From positions 1-64,000 of the forward strand of contig NZ_MUYM01000027.1 of assembly GCF_002150765.1 (NCBI RefSeq): a DNA stretch of 64,000 nucleotides, read 5' to 3'. Positions 8,724 through 16,703 of this stretch are shown piece by piece; the first letter of the stretch is position 1, and the number at the start of each line of letters is the position of its first letter. This stretch comes from Lentzea kentuckyensis (GTDB lineage: Bacteria; Actinomycetota; Actinomycetes; Mycobacteriales; Pseudonocardiaceae). The position numbers were made by a program, and so were the translations under genes. The notes beneath the pieces were generated by a model. That model had not been told where the DNA came from, did no database searches, and saw nothing but the letters and a program-made list of their open reading frames with translations.

Positions 8724-9376
8724 GCATCCGTGTTGTCGTGGCCGACGACCAGGACCTGGTCCGGACCGGGCTGGTGATGATTCTCGGCGCGCAACCCGAC
8801 ATCGAGGTCGTGGGGGAGGCAGCAGACGGGCTCGCAGCGCTCGATCTGGCGACCAGGCTGCGTCCCGATGTCCTCCTCGTCGACATCCGGATGCCCGGAC
8901 TCGACGGCGTCGAGGTGACGCGACGCCTGGCCGGGTCAGACGTGACGGACCCGATGGCGGTCGTCGTGATCACCACCTTCGACCTCGATGAGTACGTCCT
9001 CGGCGCCCTGCGCGCCGGCGCCCGCGGCTTCCTGCTCAAAGACGCCGGTCCGGCGCTCCTCGTGCAGGCCATCCACGCGGCGGCCAACGGGGACGCCCTG
9101 ATCGCCCCCACCGTCACCCGCCGGCTGCTGGCGACCTTCGCCGACCAGGCGCCGGTGATACCGGTCCAGCCCGTCGACCCGCTCACCGCGCGCGAGGAGG
9201 AGGTGCTCGCGCTGGTGGCAAGGGGCCGGACCAACGCCGAGATCGCCACCGAGCTCTTCGTCGGCCTGAGCACGATCAAGTACCACGTCGCGTCGTTGAT
9301 GACCAAGCTCGGCGCACGCAACCGCGTCGAGATCGCGATGTGGGCGTACGACACCAGACGCGTGAGAGCCAATTAG
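8720..9376 (+). CDS. LuxR/NarL family response regulator
   Basis: A 218-residue response regulator. The receiver domain has Asp9/Asp10 (acidic pocket), Asp55 (phosphorylation site in LLVDIRMPG) and a Lys in FLLKDAGP. The C-terminal LuxR HTH (DPLTAREEEVLALVARG to AEIATELFVGLSTIKYHV) is at about 150-212. It begins inside the stop codon of the histidine kinase and is certainly its partner. The target genes are not evident; the membrane protein at 6948-7424 is a candidate because it is divergent from the kinase gene. Confidence 0.96.
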   Translation: MSIRVVVADDQDLVRTGLVMILGAQPDIEVVGEAADGLAALDLATRLRPDVLLVDIRMPGLDGVEVTRRLAGSDVTDPMAVVVITTFDLDEYVLGALRAGARGFLLKDAGPALLVQAIHAAANGDALIAPTVTRRLLATFADQAPVIPVQPVDPLTAREEEVLALVARGRTNAEIATELFVGLSTIKYHVASLMTKLGARNRVEIAMWAYDTRRVRAN

Positions 9377-9443
9377 TGGTACAGATCGCACGAGTCCGAC
9401 AACGAATCCCACTCTGTCGCAGCAGAGATCGAGAGGAAGTTCT

Positions 9444-10127
9444 TTGAAGTTGATAGCCCGAGTCTTCGCGCTCATCATGTTCACCGTGTCCGTGGTCGGT
9501 ACCGCGCCGGCGTCCGCCACCGCTGCCCAGACCGTGGAACTCGCCGCGCCGGCCGGCAGCGGCCTCCCGCCCTACGTCGCCGTCATCAAGCCGGTCACCG
9601 CGAAGCGGCTCGCTTCCAGCTGGCGCGAAGGCTGCCCCGTCGGACCCGATCAGCTACGGCTGATCAGCCTGAACTTCGTCGGCTTCGACGGCGCGGTGCG
9701 CCGCGGCGAGCTGGTGGTCAACGTCGATCTCGCCGTCGAGGTCGCCCGCGTCTTCGCCGACCTGTACTTCGGCCGGTTCCCCATCGAGCGGATGGAGACC
9801 GTGGAGAAGTACAACTCCGACGACGACGCGTCGATGGCGGCGAACAACACCTCGGCGTTCAACTGCCGGGCGATCACCGGTGGCACCGCCTGGTCCAACC
9901 ACTCCTACGGGCGCGCCATCGACATCAACCCCGTGCAGAACCCCTACATCTCCCGCAGCGGCACGGTGTACCCGCCCAACGGCGCGCCCTACGTCGATCG
10001 CACCCAGAACGTGCCCGGCATGATCCACGCGGGCGACGCCACCGAGCAGGCATTCACCACACGCGGCTGGACCTGGGGTGGCTTCTGGGAAACGCCGATC
10101 GACTACCAGCACTTCGAGAAGCCCTGA
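9444..10127 (+). CDS. Secreted M15-like (VanY/DacB-type) carboxypeptidase
   Basis: A 227-residue secreted protein. It begins at TTG 9444, preceded by GAGAGGA. A signal peptide (MKLIARVFALIMFTVSVVG, with cleavage near TAPASA) is followed by an M15-type zinc peptidase fold. The motif SNHSYGRAIDINP places zinc ligands at His153 and Asp160, and DYQHFE gives His223. Family members cleave D-Ala- or Gly-containing peptides of peptidoglycan, so a cell-wall-modifying role outside the cell is likely. It follows the NarL-type system by 67 bases on the same strand and could be part of its regulon, but it has its own ribosome site. Confidence 0.88.
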   Translation: MKLIARVFALIMFTVSVVGTAPASATAAQTVELAAPAGSGLPPYVAVIKPVTAKRLASSWREGCPVGPDQLRLISLNFVGFDGAVRRGELVVNVDLAVEVARVFADLYFGRFPIERMETVEKYNSDDDASMAANNTSAFNCRAITGGTAWSNHSYGRAIDINPVQNPYISRSGTVYPPNGAPYVDRTQNVPGMIHAGDATEQAFTTRGWTWGGFWETPIDYQHFEKP

Positions 10128-10244
10128 CACCGACCCGAGAGGCTGGCCGACCGGCGTCGTTGAGCGTTACCTCGAACGCATCCACCAGGCCGGCCTGGAG
10201 CGACGCCTCGGCACCATCGAGCGGTGGCTTCAGCGCAGGTCGCC

Positions 10245-10865
10245 TCAGCGCAGGTCGTTGACCTCGACGGACAAATGTGGCGACGACACCGTCCAGTGCA
10301 GCAACTCGTCGACCTTCACGGCGCCCATCACTCGAACAACCCCGACCGGACGGAAGTGGACAACCGTTCCGGTAGATCCGTCCGCGACGATCGGGACGAG
10401 ATCGGTCACCGGCAGCGCGTGCTCATAGCGCTGGGTCCAGGAACCGTTGTCACGTTTGTTGGTGTGCACCAACCACTCGCTCAGCGCGGCCACCACCGAC
10501 ATGCCTCGGCGCGGGTGGCCGTCCGGCAGGCACGGCGCGTCGGGCGCGTCGAAGAACCGAAGATCCTTCGACACCATGACGGGCTTCTTGGCGACCCGTC
10601 CCTGCCGGTCGACCACCGTGGCGGTCCCCCTCCCGCCGTCCGACACCGTTACCGACCCGTCGGCGTGCAGCGTGATCGAACAACGTCCGCCGTTGTTGGC
10701 CTCGGCCTCCTCCTCGGCGTAAGCGACAAGCTCGAGGATCAGATGTCCCACCCCGCCTGGGGCGAACAGCGCTGGGGCTTCGCGGATGCGAGCCAGGTGG
10801 TCGACGTCCACCTGGCTCGCCCAGTCATGTGTCGTCTGTGGTCCCGGAGTCCCTGTCTGGCCCAT
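10245..10865 (-). CDS. Stand-alone GyrB/ParE-like ATPase-fold protein, degenerate
   Basis: A protein of about 206 residues (start uncertain: ATG 10865, with in-frame starts further up to 10943). It looks like the N-terminal GHKL domain of GyrB cut out of its context: HLILELVAYAEEEAEA matches the ATP helix, SITLHADGSVTVSDGGRGT matches the D-x-GRG strand, RRGMSVVAALSEWLVH matches the G-loop helix, and GTVVHFRP matches the domain end. The catalytic Glu is kept, but the Mg-binding Asp-Asn pair is replaced by Ala-Tyr, and GLHGVG by PRRGM. It has no transducer, TOPRIM or gyrase tail, so it is not a topoisomerase. Function unknown. Confidence 0.8.
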   Translation of the reverse strand: MGQTGTPGPQTTHDWASQVDVDHLARIREAPALFAPGGVGHLILELVAYAEEEAEANNGGRCSITLHADGSVTVSDGGRGTATVVDRQGRVAKKPVMVSKDLRFFDAPDAPCLPDGHPRRGMSVVAALSEWLVHTNKRDNGSWTQRYEHALPVTDLVPIVADGSTGTVVHFRPVGVVRVMGAVKVDELLHWTVSSPHLSVEVNDLR

Positions 10866-11069
10866 CAGCCAAGCATTCCAGGCTGGTCCACAGATATGAG
10901 CGCACATCCGCCAACTGCCGAAGCCAACACCACTTCTGCGCATTCGCCTGGACCGACATCACCTCGTGCCGCCAGCCGAGATCGCCACCGAGCAGTCGGA
11001 CTGCTGGGTCAGCTGGCACGATCTGCGGCCGCATCCGGACGCGGTCATCGCGGTCGAGGCGCGTCGTCC

Positions 11070-11159
11070 TCGGCGGTGATAGCGCCGGATCGGGTTGGCC
11101 GGGATGAGATGTTCGCCGGCGGCGTCGGTGAGGATCATCGACAGGACCATCGGTCTCAA
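11070..11159 (-). pseudogene. Possible relic of a tyrosine recombinase
   Basis: The stretch from 10866 to 11259 holds no convincing intact gene. On the minus strand the peptide MVLSMILTDAAGEHLIPANP, then IRRYHRRGRR, reads like the end of the core-binding domain of actinobacterial integrases. The frame then dissolves into low-quality sequence, and another frame carries a plausible protein-like tail to about 10830. I take it as a decayed gene, with low confidence because the match is short and judged by eye. Confidence 0.25.
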
Positions 11160-11259
11160 GGACAGGCATCACTACGCCCGACTCGCGGCACGAGCGGATG
11201 TCGTCGAGTCGTCCCGTTGCCGATCGGGACGCGACGGCGACGCGAGCGGCGCCGACCTG

Positions 11260-12174
11260 TCAAAGAGGAATCCGTGTCCTGGCGACTTGTTCCACCAGGC
11301 CGGAGGTGCGGGCGGGGTCGCCGTGCTCGTGTTCCCATTTGGCTGCCGCGAGCCGTCGCAGCAAGACGTAGAACGGAATCAGCTCGTCGAAAGCGGCCGC
11401 TTCCGCCCTGTTCGGCGCGTATCCGTCCAGCGCCGCGGGCAACAGGTCCTCGTCGGTGACCACGAGCACCGCCAGATCCATCGCGGGGTCGCCGGGGCTG
11501 ACGTCCTCCAGGTCGATCAGACCGGCGATCCGGCCATCACGCACCACGAAGTGGTCGGGGCGGCCGTCCAGCAGCGTCAGAGTGCCGTGTCCGGTCATCA
11601 GTGGCTGGAGGCGTCGGCACCAGGCCCGGATCTCGTCGCACCGCTGCGCCGGTACACCCGTGAAGTCCTTGAGCCAGGCCAGGATCCAGGCGGTCCAGTT
11701 CGTCATCCACTCGCCGATCGTGTCCGGTCTGCTCTCGGGCTCGGCGTGCACCCGGCGCAGCAGCCGGCCCGCCTCGCGTTGTGCCGACAACGGGCTGGCC
11801 GCCGACAGCGGCTCGCCCTCGATCCACCGCCGTACCAGATGGGACGGGGCGTCATCACGACTGGCGTGGACCTCCGGCACCGGCAGGCCGGCCGCGCCGA
11901 GGCGGGCGATCGCCGCTCGTTCCCGTGCGAACGCGTCCGGCCGCTCGTCCGCCTTCACCGCGAAGTCGCCGACCCTGGCGACCAGCCGACTGGGACGATC
12001 GACATGGATCGTGACCGGCCCGGTCGGCAGACCATGGCTGGCTACAACGGTTTCCGGGGCTACAAGCACACGACCGATTCTGGCGTGAGCGATCGGGTTG
12101 GCTCGAACGAATTTCGCTGTTGGTGGGCTGGCCGTGCACAGCGACATCCATGGCGGTAGAGCAGACTCCACCAT
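11260..12174 (-). CDS. APH-like phosphotransferase family protein
   Basis: A 304-residue protein with the aminoglycoside/choline kinase-like fold. The N-lobe has FAVKADERPDAFARERAAI (Lys and Glu of the nucleotide pocket). The catalytic loop reads LTLLDGRPDHFVV and the metal-binding segment IDLEDVSPGDPAMDLA. The usual HGD of the loop is LLD here, and the Asn is replaced by His as in some family members, so activity may differ from known kinases. The ATG at 12174 has AAAGGGG upstream and was preferred to TTG 12207. It is divergent from the CPBP protease gene with 56 bases between. The substrate is unknown and resistance should not be assumed. Confidence 0.85.
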   Translation of the reverse strand: MVESALPPWMSLCTASPPTAKFVRANPIAHARIGRVLVAPETVVASHGLPTGPVTIHVDRPSRLVARVGDFAVKADERPDAFARERAAIARLGAAGLPVPEVHASRDDAPSHLVRRWIEGEPLSAASPLSAQREAGRLLRRVHAEPESRPDTIGEWMTNWTAWILAWLKDFTGVPAQRCDEIRAWCRRLQPLMTGHGTLTLLDGRPDHFVVRDGRIAGLIDLEDVSPGDPAMDLAVLVVTDEDLLPAALDGYAPNRAEAAAFDELIPFYVLLRRLAAAKWEHEHGDPARTSGLVEQVARTRIPL

Positions 12175-12230
12175 GAGAACGCCCCTTTGCTGCACTGACT
12201 CCCGCAAGATCGATTCCTAGTCTTCCGACC

Positions 12231-13166
12231 ATGACTTCGATCCCTGTCGCGGGCTCCGGCCGCGTCGCTTCCAACCGCTGGCAGGCGCTGGTCCAGCGCT
12301 TCCCGCTGATCACGTTCTTCACCCTGGCCAACGGCATCAGCTGGCTGGCCTGGATGCCCTACATCCTGTCGTTGGACGGGTTCGGCGTCCTGCACTTCCG
12401 GTACCCGGACCTGTTGATGGGCAACCAGCTCACCGCGATCCTGCCCGGCGCGTACCTCGGCCCGCTGACCGCCGCGTTCACCGTCACCGCCGTCACCGAG
12501 GGCCGCGAAGGTCTCCGGCGGTGGCGCAAGCGGCTCTTCCAGTTCCGCGCCGGCGTCATGTGGTACGCGTTCGCTCTGTTCGCCGTCCCCGTGGCGGTCC
12601 TGCTCGGCACGCTGGCGGCGACCGACGCCGAAGGCTTCCGGGTGCCCTCGCTGATGGTGCTGGCCGTGTACGTGCCGATGCTGGTGCTCCAGTTCTTCAC
12701 GACCGGCCTCGCCGAGGAACCCGGCTGGCGCGACTTCGCCCTCAACCGCCTCCAGCAGCGTCACCAGCCGATGATCGCCACGTTCGTCCTCGGCATCCTG
12801 TGGATCATCTGGCACCTGCCGCTGTTCCTCACCCCGTGGGCAGGTCCCGATGTCACTCCTGAAACGCTCGTCCGCTTCGCCATCATGGCCATGGAGATGA
12901 GCTTCCTGATCACCCTGGTCTACAACAAGGGACGCCAGAGTCTGCCCCTGGTGATGCTGCTGCACTGCTCTATCAACAACTTCCAGTCCGTCGCCTTCTC
13001 CGAGTTCTTTCCCGATGCCAGCGAAGAACTGCTCTGGGGGCCTGCGCTCGGCCTCGGCGTGCTGAGCCTCGTCGTCATCGTCGTCACCAAGGGACGGCTC
13101 GGCTACACCGGTGGCGTCGACACGAAGATTCAGCCGGCCGCAGCGATTCGCGCTTCAGCAGCTTGA
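12231..13166 (+). CDS. CPBP family intramembrane metalloprotease
   Basis: A 311-residue multi-pass membrane protein with the Abi/CAAX protease signature. Motif 1 is Glu162-Glu163-PGWR (EExxxR), motif 2 is WIIWHLPLF with His195, and motif 3 is the LLHCSINNF helix near residue 245. These residues form the intramembrane metal site of Rce1-like proteases. In actinobacteria such proteins are widespread and mostly uncharacterised; roles in prenyl-protein processing, bacteriocin immunity and membrane signalling are known for other members. It stands alone, divergent from the APH-like gene. Confidence 0.92.
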   Translation: MTSIPVAGSGRVASNRWQALVQRFPLITFFTLANGISWLAWMPYILSLDGFGVLHFRYPDLLMGNQLTAILPGAYLGPLTAAFTVTAVTEGREGLRRWRKRLFQFRAGVMWYAFALFAVPVAVLLGTLAATDAEGFRVPSLMVLAVYVPMLVLQFFTTGLAEEPGWRDFALNRLQQRHQPMIATFVLGILWIIWHLPLFLTPWAGPDVTPETLVRFAIMAMEMSFLITLVYNKGRQSLPLVMLLHCSINNFQSVAFSEFFPDASEELLWGPALGLGVLSLVVIVVTKGRLGYTGGVDTKIQPAAAIRASAA

Positions 13167-13233
13167 GCATTTCCGTCCGAAGAGGTGCACTTCATGGATG
13201 TCCGGGATGGCGACTCGACGACCCTTGCGGTGT

Positions 13234-14538
13234 TCATCCGCGTTGTCGGCGGGCACGTGAGGCAGCCCAGTGGCGCAGGCGTTCGGTGATCTGGGCCTCG
13301 TAGCCGTTCTGGGTGGGCTGGTAGTACGTCTCGCGGTCCATGCCGCCGGGGAAGTAGTCGGCACCGGAGAAGCCGTCGGCGGTGTCGGGGTCGTACTGGT
13401 AGTCCTTGCCGTAGCCGAGGTCTTTCATCAGCCGGGTCGGGGCGTTGAGGATGTGGGCGGGCGGCATGAGCGAGCCGGTGCGTCGGGCGGCGCCATGTGC
13501 CGCGTTGAAGCCGCGGTAGACGGCGATGGATTTCGGGGCGGTGGCGAGGTAGACGACTGCCTGGGCGATCGCCAGCTCGCCCTCGGGGGAGCCGAGTCGC
13601 TCGTACACGTCCCAGGCGGCGAGCGTCTGCTGAACCGCGTGCGGGTCGGCCATGCCGATGTCCTCGCTGGCGAAGCGGACCAGTCGGCGGGCCACGTAGA
13701 GCGGGTCCTCGCCACCGTCGAGCATGCGGGCGAGCCAGTACAGCGCCGCGTCCGGGTCGGAGCCGCGCATCGACTTGTGCAGTGCGGAGATCAGGTTGTA
13801 GTGGCTCTCCTGCGCCTTGTCGTACAGCGGGGCGCGCTGCTGGATGTGGTGGGCGAGCGCGGTGGTGTCGAGGGGTGTCTCGATGTCCGGGATGGCCTGG
13901 AGCTGTTCGGCCATGTTGAGGAGGTAGCGGCCGTCGCCGTCGGCCATGGCGATCAGGGCGCGGCGGGCGTCGTCGTCCAGGGGCAGCCGGTGGCCGGTGA
14001 GCTGTTCGACGCGGTTGAGCAGCGTGGACAGCGCGGCTTCGTCGAGGCGTTTGAGGACGAGGACCTGGGTGCGGGAGAGGAGGGCGCCGTTGAGTTCGAA
14101 GCTCGGGTTCTCCGTGGTGGCGCCGATCAGGACGATCGTGCCGTCCTCGACGTAGGGAAGGAAGCTGTCCTGCTGGGCGCGGTTGAAGCGGTGGATCTCG
14201 TCGACGAACAGCAGGGTGCCCTGGCCGATGTCCCGCCGGTTTCGTGCGGTGGCGAAGACCTTCCGCAGCTCGGCCACGCCGGAGAAGGTGGCCGACACCG
14301 ATTCGAAGGTCAGGTTGCTGCCGTCCGCGAGGAGCCGGGCGATGGTCGTTTTCCCGACGCCGGGTGGCCCCCACAGGATCGCGGAGCCGAGGCGTTGCTG
14401 GGCGACCATGCGGCCCAGCGGGGCGTCCGGGGCCAGGAGGTGGTCCTGCCCGACGACATCGTCCAGCCGCGTGGGGCGCAAGCGGTCGGCGAGTGGCCGG
14501 GCGGGCTCCTCGTCGAAGAGCGGCAAAGTCGGTTCCAT
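13234..14538 (-). CDS. rarA: Replication-associated recombination protein A (RarA/MgsA)
   Basis: A 434-residue AAA+ ATPase of the RarA/MgsA/WRNIP1 family. It begins MEPTLPLFDEEPARPLADRL and has Walker A GPPGVGKTT, Walker B LLFVDEIHRFN, sensor-1 GATTENPSFELN and the RarA tetramerisation region (ALYWLARMLDGGEDPLYVAR). Family members act at stalled replication forks, binding SSB and single-stranded ends. Length and order match the family. The start at 14538 was chosen over 14589 because of a GAGAG site and family alignment. It is followed downstream by the CPBP gene in convergent orientation, and tandem YjbR genes lie upstream on the same strand. Confidence 0.96.
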   Translation of the reverse strand: MEPTLPLFDEEPARPLADRLRPTRLDDVVGQDHLLAPDAPLGRMVAQQRLGSAILWGPPGVGKTTIARLLADGSNLTFESVSATFSGVAELRKVFATARNRRDIGQGTLLFVDEIHRFNRAQQDSFLPYVEDGTIVLIGATTENPSFELNGALLSRTQVLVLKRLDEAALSTLLNRVEQLTGHRLPLDDDARRALIAMADGDGRYLLNMAEQLQAIPDIETPLDTTALAHHIQQRAPLYDKAQESHYNLISALHKSMRGSDPDAALYWLARMLDGGEDPLYVARRLVRFASEDIGMADPHAVQQTLAAWDVYERLGSPEGELAIAQAVVYLATAPKSIAVYRGFNAAHGAARRTGSLMPPAHILNAPTRLMKDLGYGKDYQYDPDTADGFSGADYFPGGMDRETYYQPTQNGYEAQITERLRHWAASRARRQRG

Positions 14539-14639
14539 CGGACTCTCGGGTCGGAGGCGGGACGTGTGCGGGCGTAGTGAGCGTCGCACGGGACACTGAC
14601 AAGCGAGGGCTCAGCCGCTCGCGGGGACGCTGGCGGCGC

Positions 14640-15008
14640 TCATCGAGCAGCGGGGCGGTCGCGTCGCGGCAGCCGCTCGACGACCAGGTCGTAGGAATCC
14701 ACGACCGCGTCAGTGACCAGTCGCCTGGTAATGCCGGTGCCCGGCCCCAACGAGATCCAATGCCGCTTGTCGAGATAGCGTCCCGGTGTGATCGAGGCGT
14801 AGCCACGTTCTCGCGCGCGGGCGTAGTCGGGTTCGCACTTGACCGTGATGATCTGGTCATCCGGGTCCTCGGTGACGATCAAGAACACCTTGCCCGCCAC
14901 CTTGTACACGTCCAGGTGCTCGGTGAACGGGTAACCGTGGTCCGTTCCGGGCAGCGCGAGGGCCGTGGCGCGCGCGGTGTCCTGGAGCCGGTCGCCGGCC
15001 GCGCTCAC
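14640..15008 (-). CDS. MmcQ/YjbR family protein
   Basis: A 122-residue MmcQ/YjbR-like protein with a CyaY-like fold. Motifs KVFLIVTEDPDDQIITVKCEP and ITPGRYLDKRHWISLGPG match the conserved core, including the H-W pair. It starts with GTG at 15008, which overlaps the stop of the upstream gene by four bases. Together they are a tandem duplication of one family in one transcript. The family is described as DNA-binding-like, but its cellular function is not established. Confidence 0.93.
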   Translation of the reverse strand: MSAAGDRLQDTARATALALPGTDHGYPFTEHLDVYKVAGKVFLIVTEDPDDQIITVKCEPDYARARERGYASITPGRYLDKRHWISLGPGTGITRRLVTDAVVDSYDLVVERLPRRDRPAAR

Positions 15009-15400
15009 TTGGCCGCCCGCGTGTCGCTGGCGTAGGTGTGCGGGTCGACGGGCTGCTCGGCCTTGGACAGGTGGGAGACCACGAGCAAGTAGGAGTCGGT
15101 GACGAGTTCCTCGACCAGTTCGTCGTCGACGCTTTCCCCTTCCTCCAGCGTGATCCAGTGCTTCTTGTTCATGTGGTAGCCGGGGGTGATGTGGCTGTTG
15201 TGCTCCCGCAGGGCGAGGGCGTCGCCGGGGTCCGCCTTGAGGATCACGACGGGGCGCCCCGGAACCTCGGTCATCAACATGAACACCTTGCCGCGGACCT
15301 TGAAAACCTCCCAGTCAGGGCCGAAGGGATGCTCCAGCTGAGCTCCGGGAAGTTCCTCCGCGCAGTCGGCGGCGGTCTTCTGCAGGGTCGATCCGTTCAT
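15005..15400 (-). CDS. MmcQ/YjbR family protein
   Basis: A 131-residue paralogue of the next gene. It carries GKVFMLMTEVPGRPVVILKA and ITPGYHMNKKHWITLEEG at equivalent positions. GTGA overlap with the downstream copy indicates translational coupling. The two copies share the same layout but have clearly diverged, so they may form a heterodimer or act on different partners. The gene is divergent from the AraC regulator at 15532, with 131 bases between. Confidence 0.93.
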   Translation of the reverse strand: MNGSTLQKTAADCAEELPGAQLEHPFGPDWEVFKVRGKVFMLMTEVPGRPVVILKADPGDALALREHNSHITPGYHMNKKHWITLEEGESVDDELVEELVTDSYLLVVSHLSKAEQPVDPHTYASDTRAAK

Positions 15401-15531
15401 GGGTGGTGGACCTCCTCAGGTGGTGACGGGCTGTGGCAGCGAAGGACGCGGAGGTGCGACGCGCGGTCGCGGCGGCACGTCCCATCCTTCCCTCGAAGTC
15501 GGCAAACAGAGCAGTAGACTGCGGACACGTG

Positions 15532-16470
15532 ATGGTCGATAAGCGACGTTCCAGGCCGAGTGAACCAGTCGCGGTTCCGTTGTACGGTTTCCAGCCCCGG
15601 GTCGGCACTCCGTACGGCCTCGAGGTGAGCACCATCGAGGACTTCTTCGCCCAGCACGACGGCTGGCCGTGGAATCCACCTCGTCCGGTCCGCGTCACCT
15701 TCCACTACCTGATCTTGGTCACCGAGGGTGAGTTGCGGCACGACGTCGACCACGTCACGCGGACCGTCGCGCCCGGCCAGTGGCTGTGGGTGCGTCCCGG
15801 GCACGCGCTGTGCTTCCATCCGCCCGGCACGGCACGCGGCCCGTTCATCCTGTTCGAACCGGACGTGCTGACGCCCGGCACCGCCCGTCTCCTGGCCTCG
15901 CTCACCGCGCACGAGGCCCCTGCCGTGCTCAGCCCGCACCCCGACGACACCGTCTGGCTCCAGCAGACGGCACTCCAGCTCCTGGACGAACACCGGGCAC
16001 TGGGGCGCCGGCCCCTCGACATCCACCACGCCCTGCGGCGCAGCCTGCTCGAATCGCTGCTGCTGCGCCTGGCCAACTCCCCAGGCATCGCCCACATCGG
16101 CACGGCCACGGCCGGCACCGGCCGCGCCGACAGGTACGGGCGCTTCCTGAACGCCTTGGAACTGCACTTTCGGGAACTGCACCAAGCCGCGGACTACGCC
16201 GAGTTGCTCGGCTGCTCGGTCCGCACCCTCAGCCGCGCCGCCCAGGACGCCACCGGCAAGGGAGTACGTGAACTCATCGACGAGCGGCGCCTCCTGGAAG
16301 CCCGGCGCCTGCTGGGAGATGCCCGGTGGGACGCCAGGGTTGTGGCCGTCCACCTCGGCTTCACCGATCCCGCGAACTTCGGCCGCTTCTTCCGCGACCG
16401 CACCGGCCTCACCCCGGCCGCCTTCGCCGCAGACGGGGCCACAACCGTCCCCCCTCCTCCCCCGGGTTGA
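15532..16470 (+). CDS. AraC family transcriptional regulator
   Basis: A 312-residue regulator. The N-terminal half is a cupin-type sensor (ILVTEGELRHDVDHVTRTVA, then GQWLWVRPGHALCF) and the C-terminal about 100 residues hold two HTH motifs, ending in ARVVAVHLGFTDPANFGRFF and RDRTGLTPAAFA, the standard AraC tail. The ATG at 15532 was chosen (GTG 15529 also possible), because the upstream extension is antisense to the YjbR promoter and unlike the family. It is divergent from the YjbR pair and may regulate it. The ligand is unknown. Confidence 0.93.
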   Translation: MVDKRRSRPSEPVAVPLYGFQPRVGTPYGLEVSTIEDFFAQHDGWPWNPPRPVRVTFHYLILVTEGELRHDVDHVTRTVAPGQWLWVRPGHALCFHPPGTARGPFILFEPDVLTPGTARLLASLTAHEAPAVLSPHPDDTVWLQQTALQLLDEHRALGRRPLDIHHALRRSLLESLLLRLANSPGIAHIGTATAGTGRADRYGRFLNALELHFRELHQAADYAELLGCSVRTLSRAAQDATGKGVRELIDERRLLEARRLLGDARWDARVVAVHLGFTDPANFGRFFRDRTGLTPAAFAADGATTVPPPPPG

Positions 16471-16703
16471 CGATCCCGGTGGTTTCCGGCCGGGTCTCGG
16501 CCGATGGCCTCGATGGTGACGTCGACCGTGCCGTCGTACAGCGTCAGCGGAAGCAGCGACGCGAAGTCGCAACGGCTGACAACGCATCTCCTTGAACTCG
16601 GCCTACCGACTCTCGCCGCACAGAACACGGCGGTGATCGCCATAGCCCCGCGTGCCGCCTTTGACCGACAGGCCCAGCCTCGCACGCGCGGGTGCCGGCG
16701 CGG

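Noticed and set aside
11260..12174. Calling the APH-like gene an antibiotic resistance gene
   Set aside because: The catalytic loop is altered and no substrate evidence exists; the family has many non-resistance members.
12060..12965. 301-residue open frame on the minus strand
   Set aside because: It is antisense to the CPBP protease, with shadow-type composition (Gln/His/Glu/Arg repeats).
16471..16703. Protein-like text (SLLPLTLYDGTVDVTIEAIG) on the minus strand
   Set aside because: It is short, has no start, and no family came to mind; too weak to list as a pseudogene.
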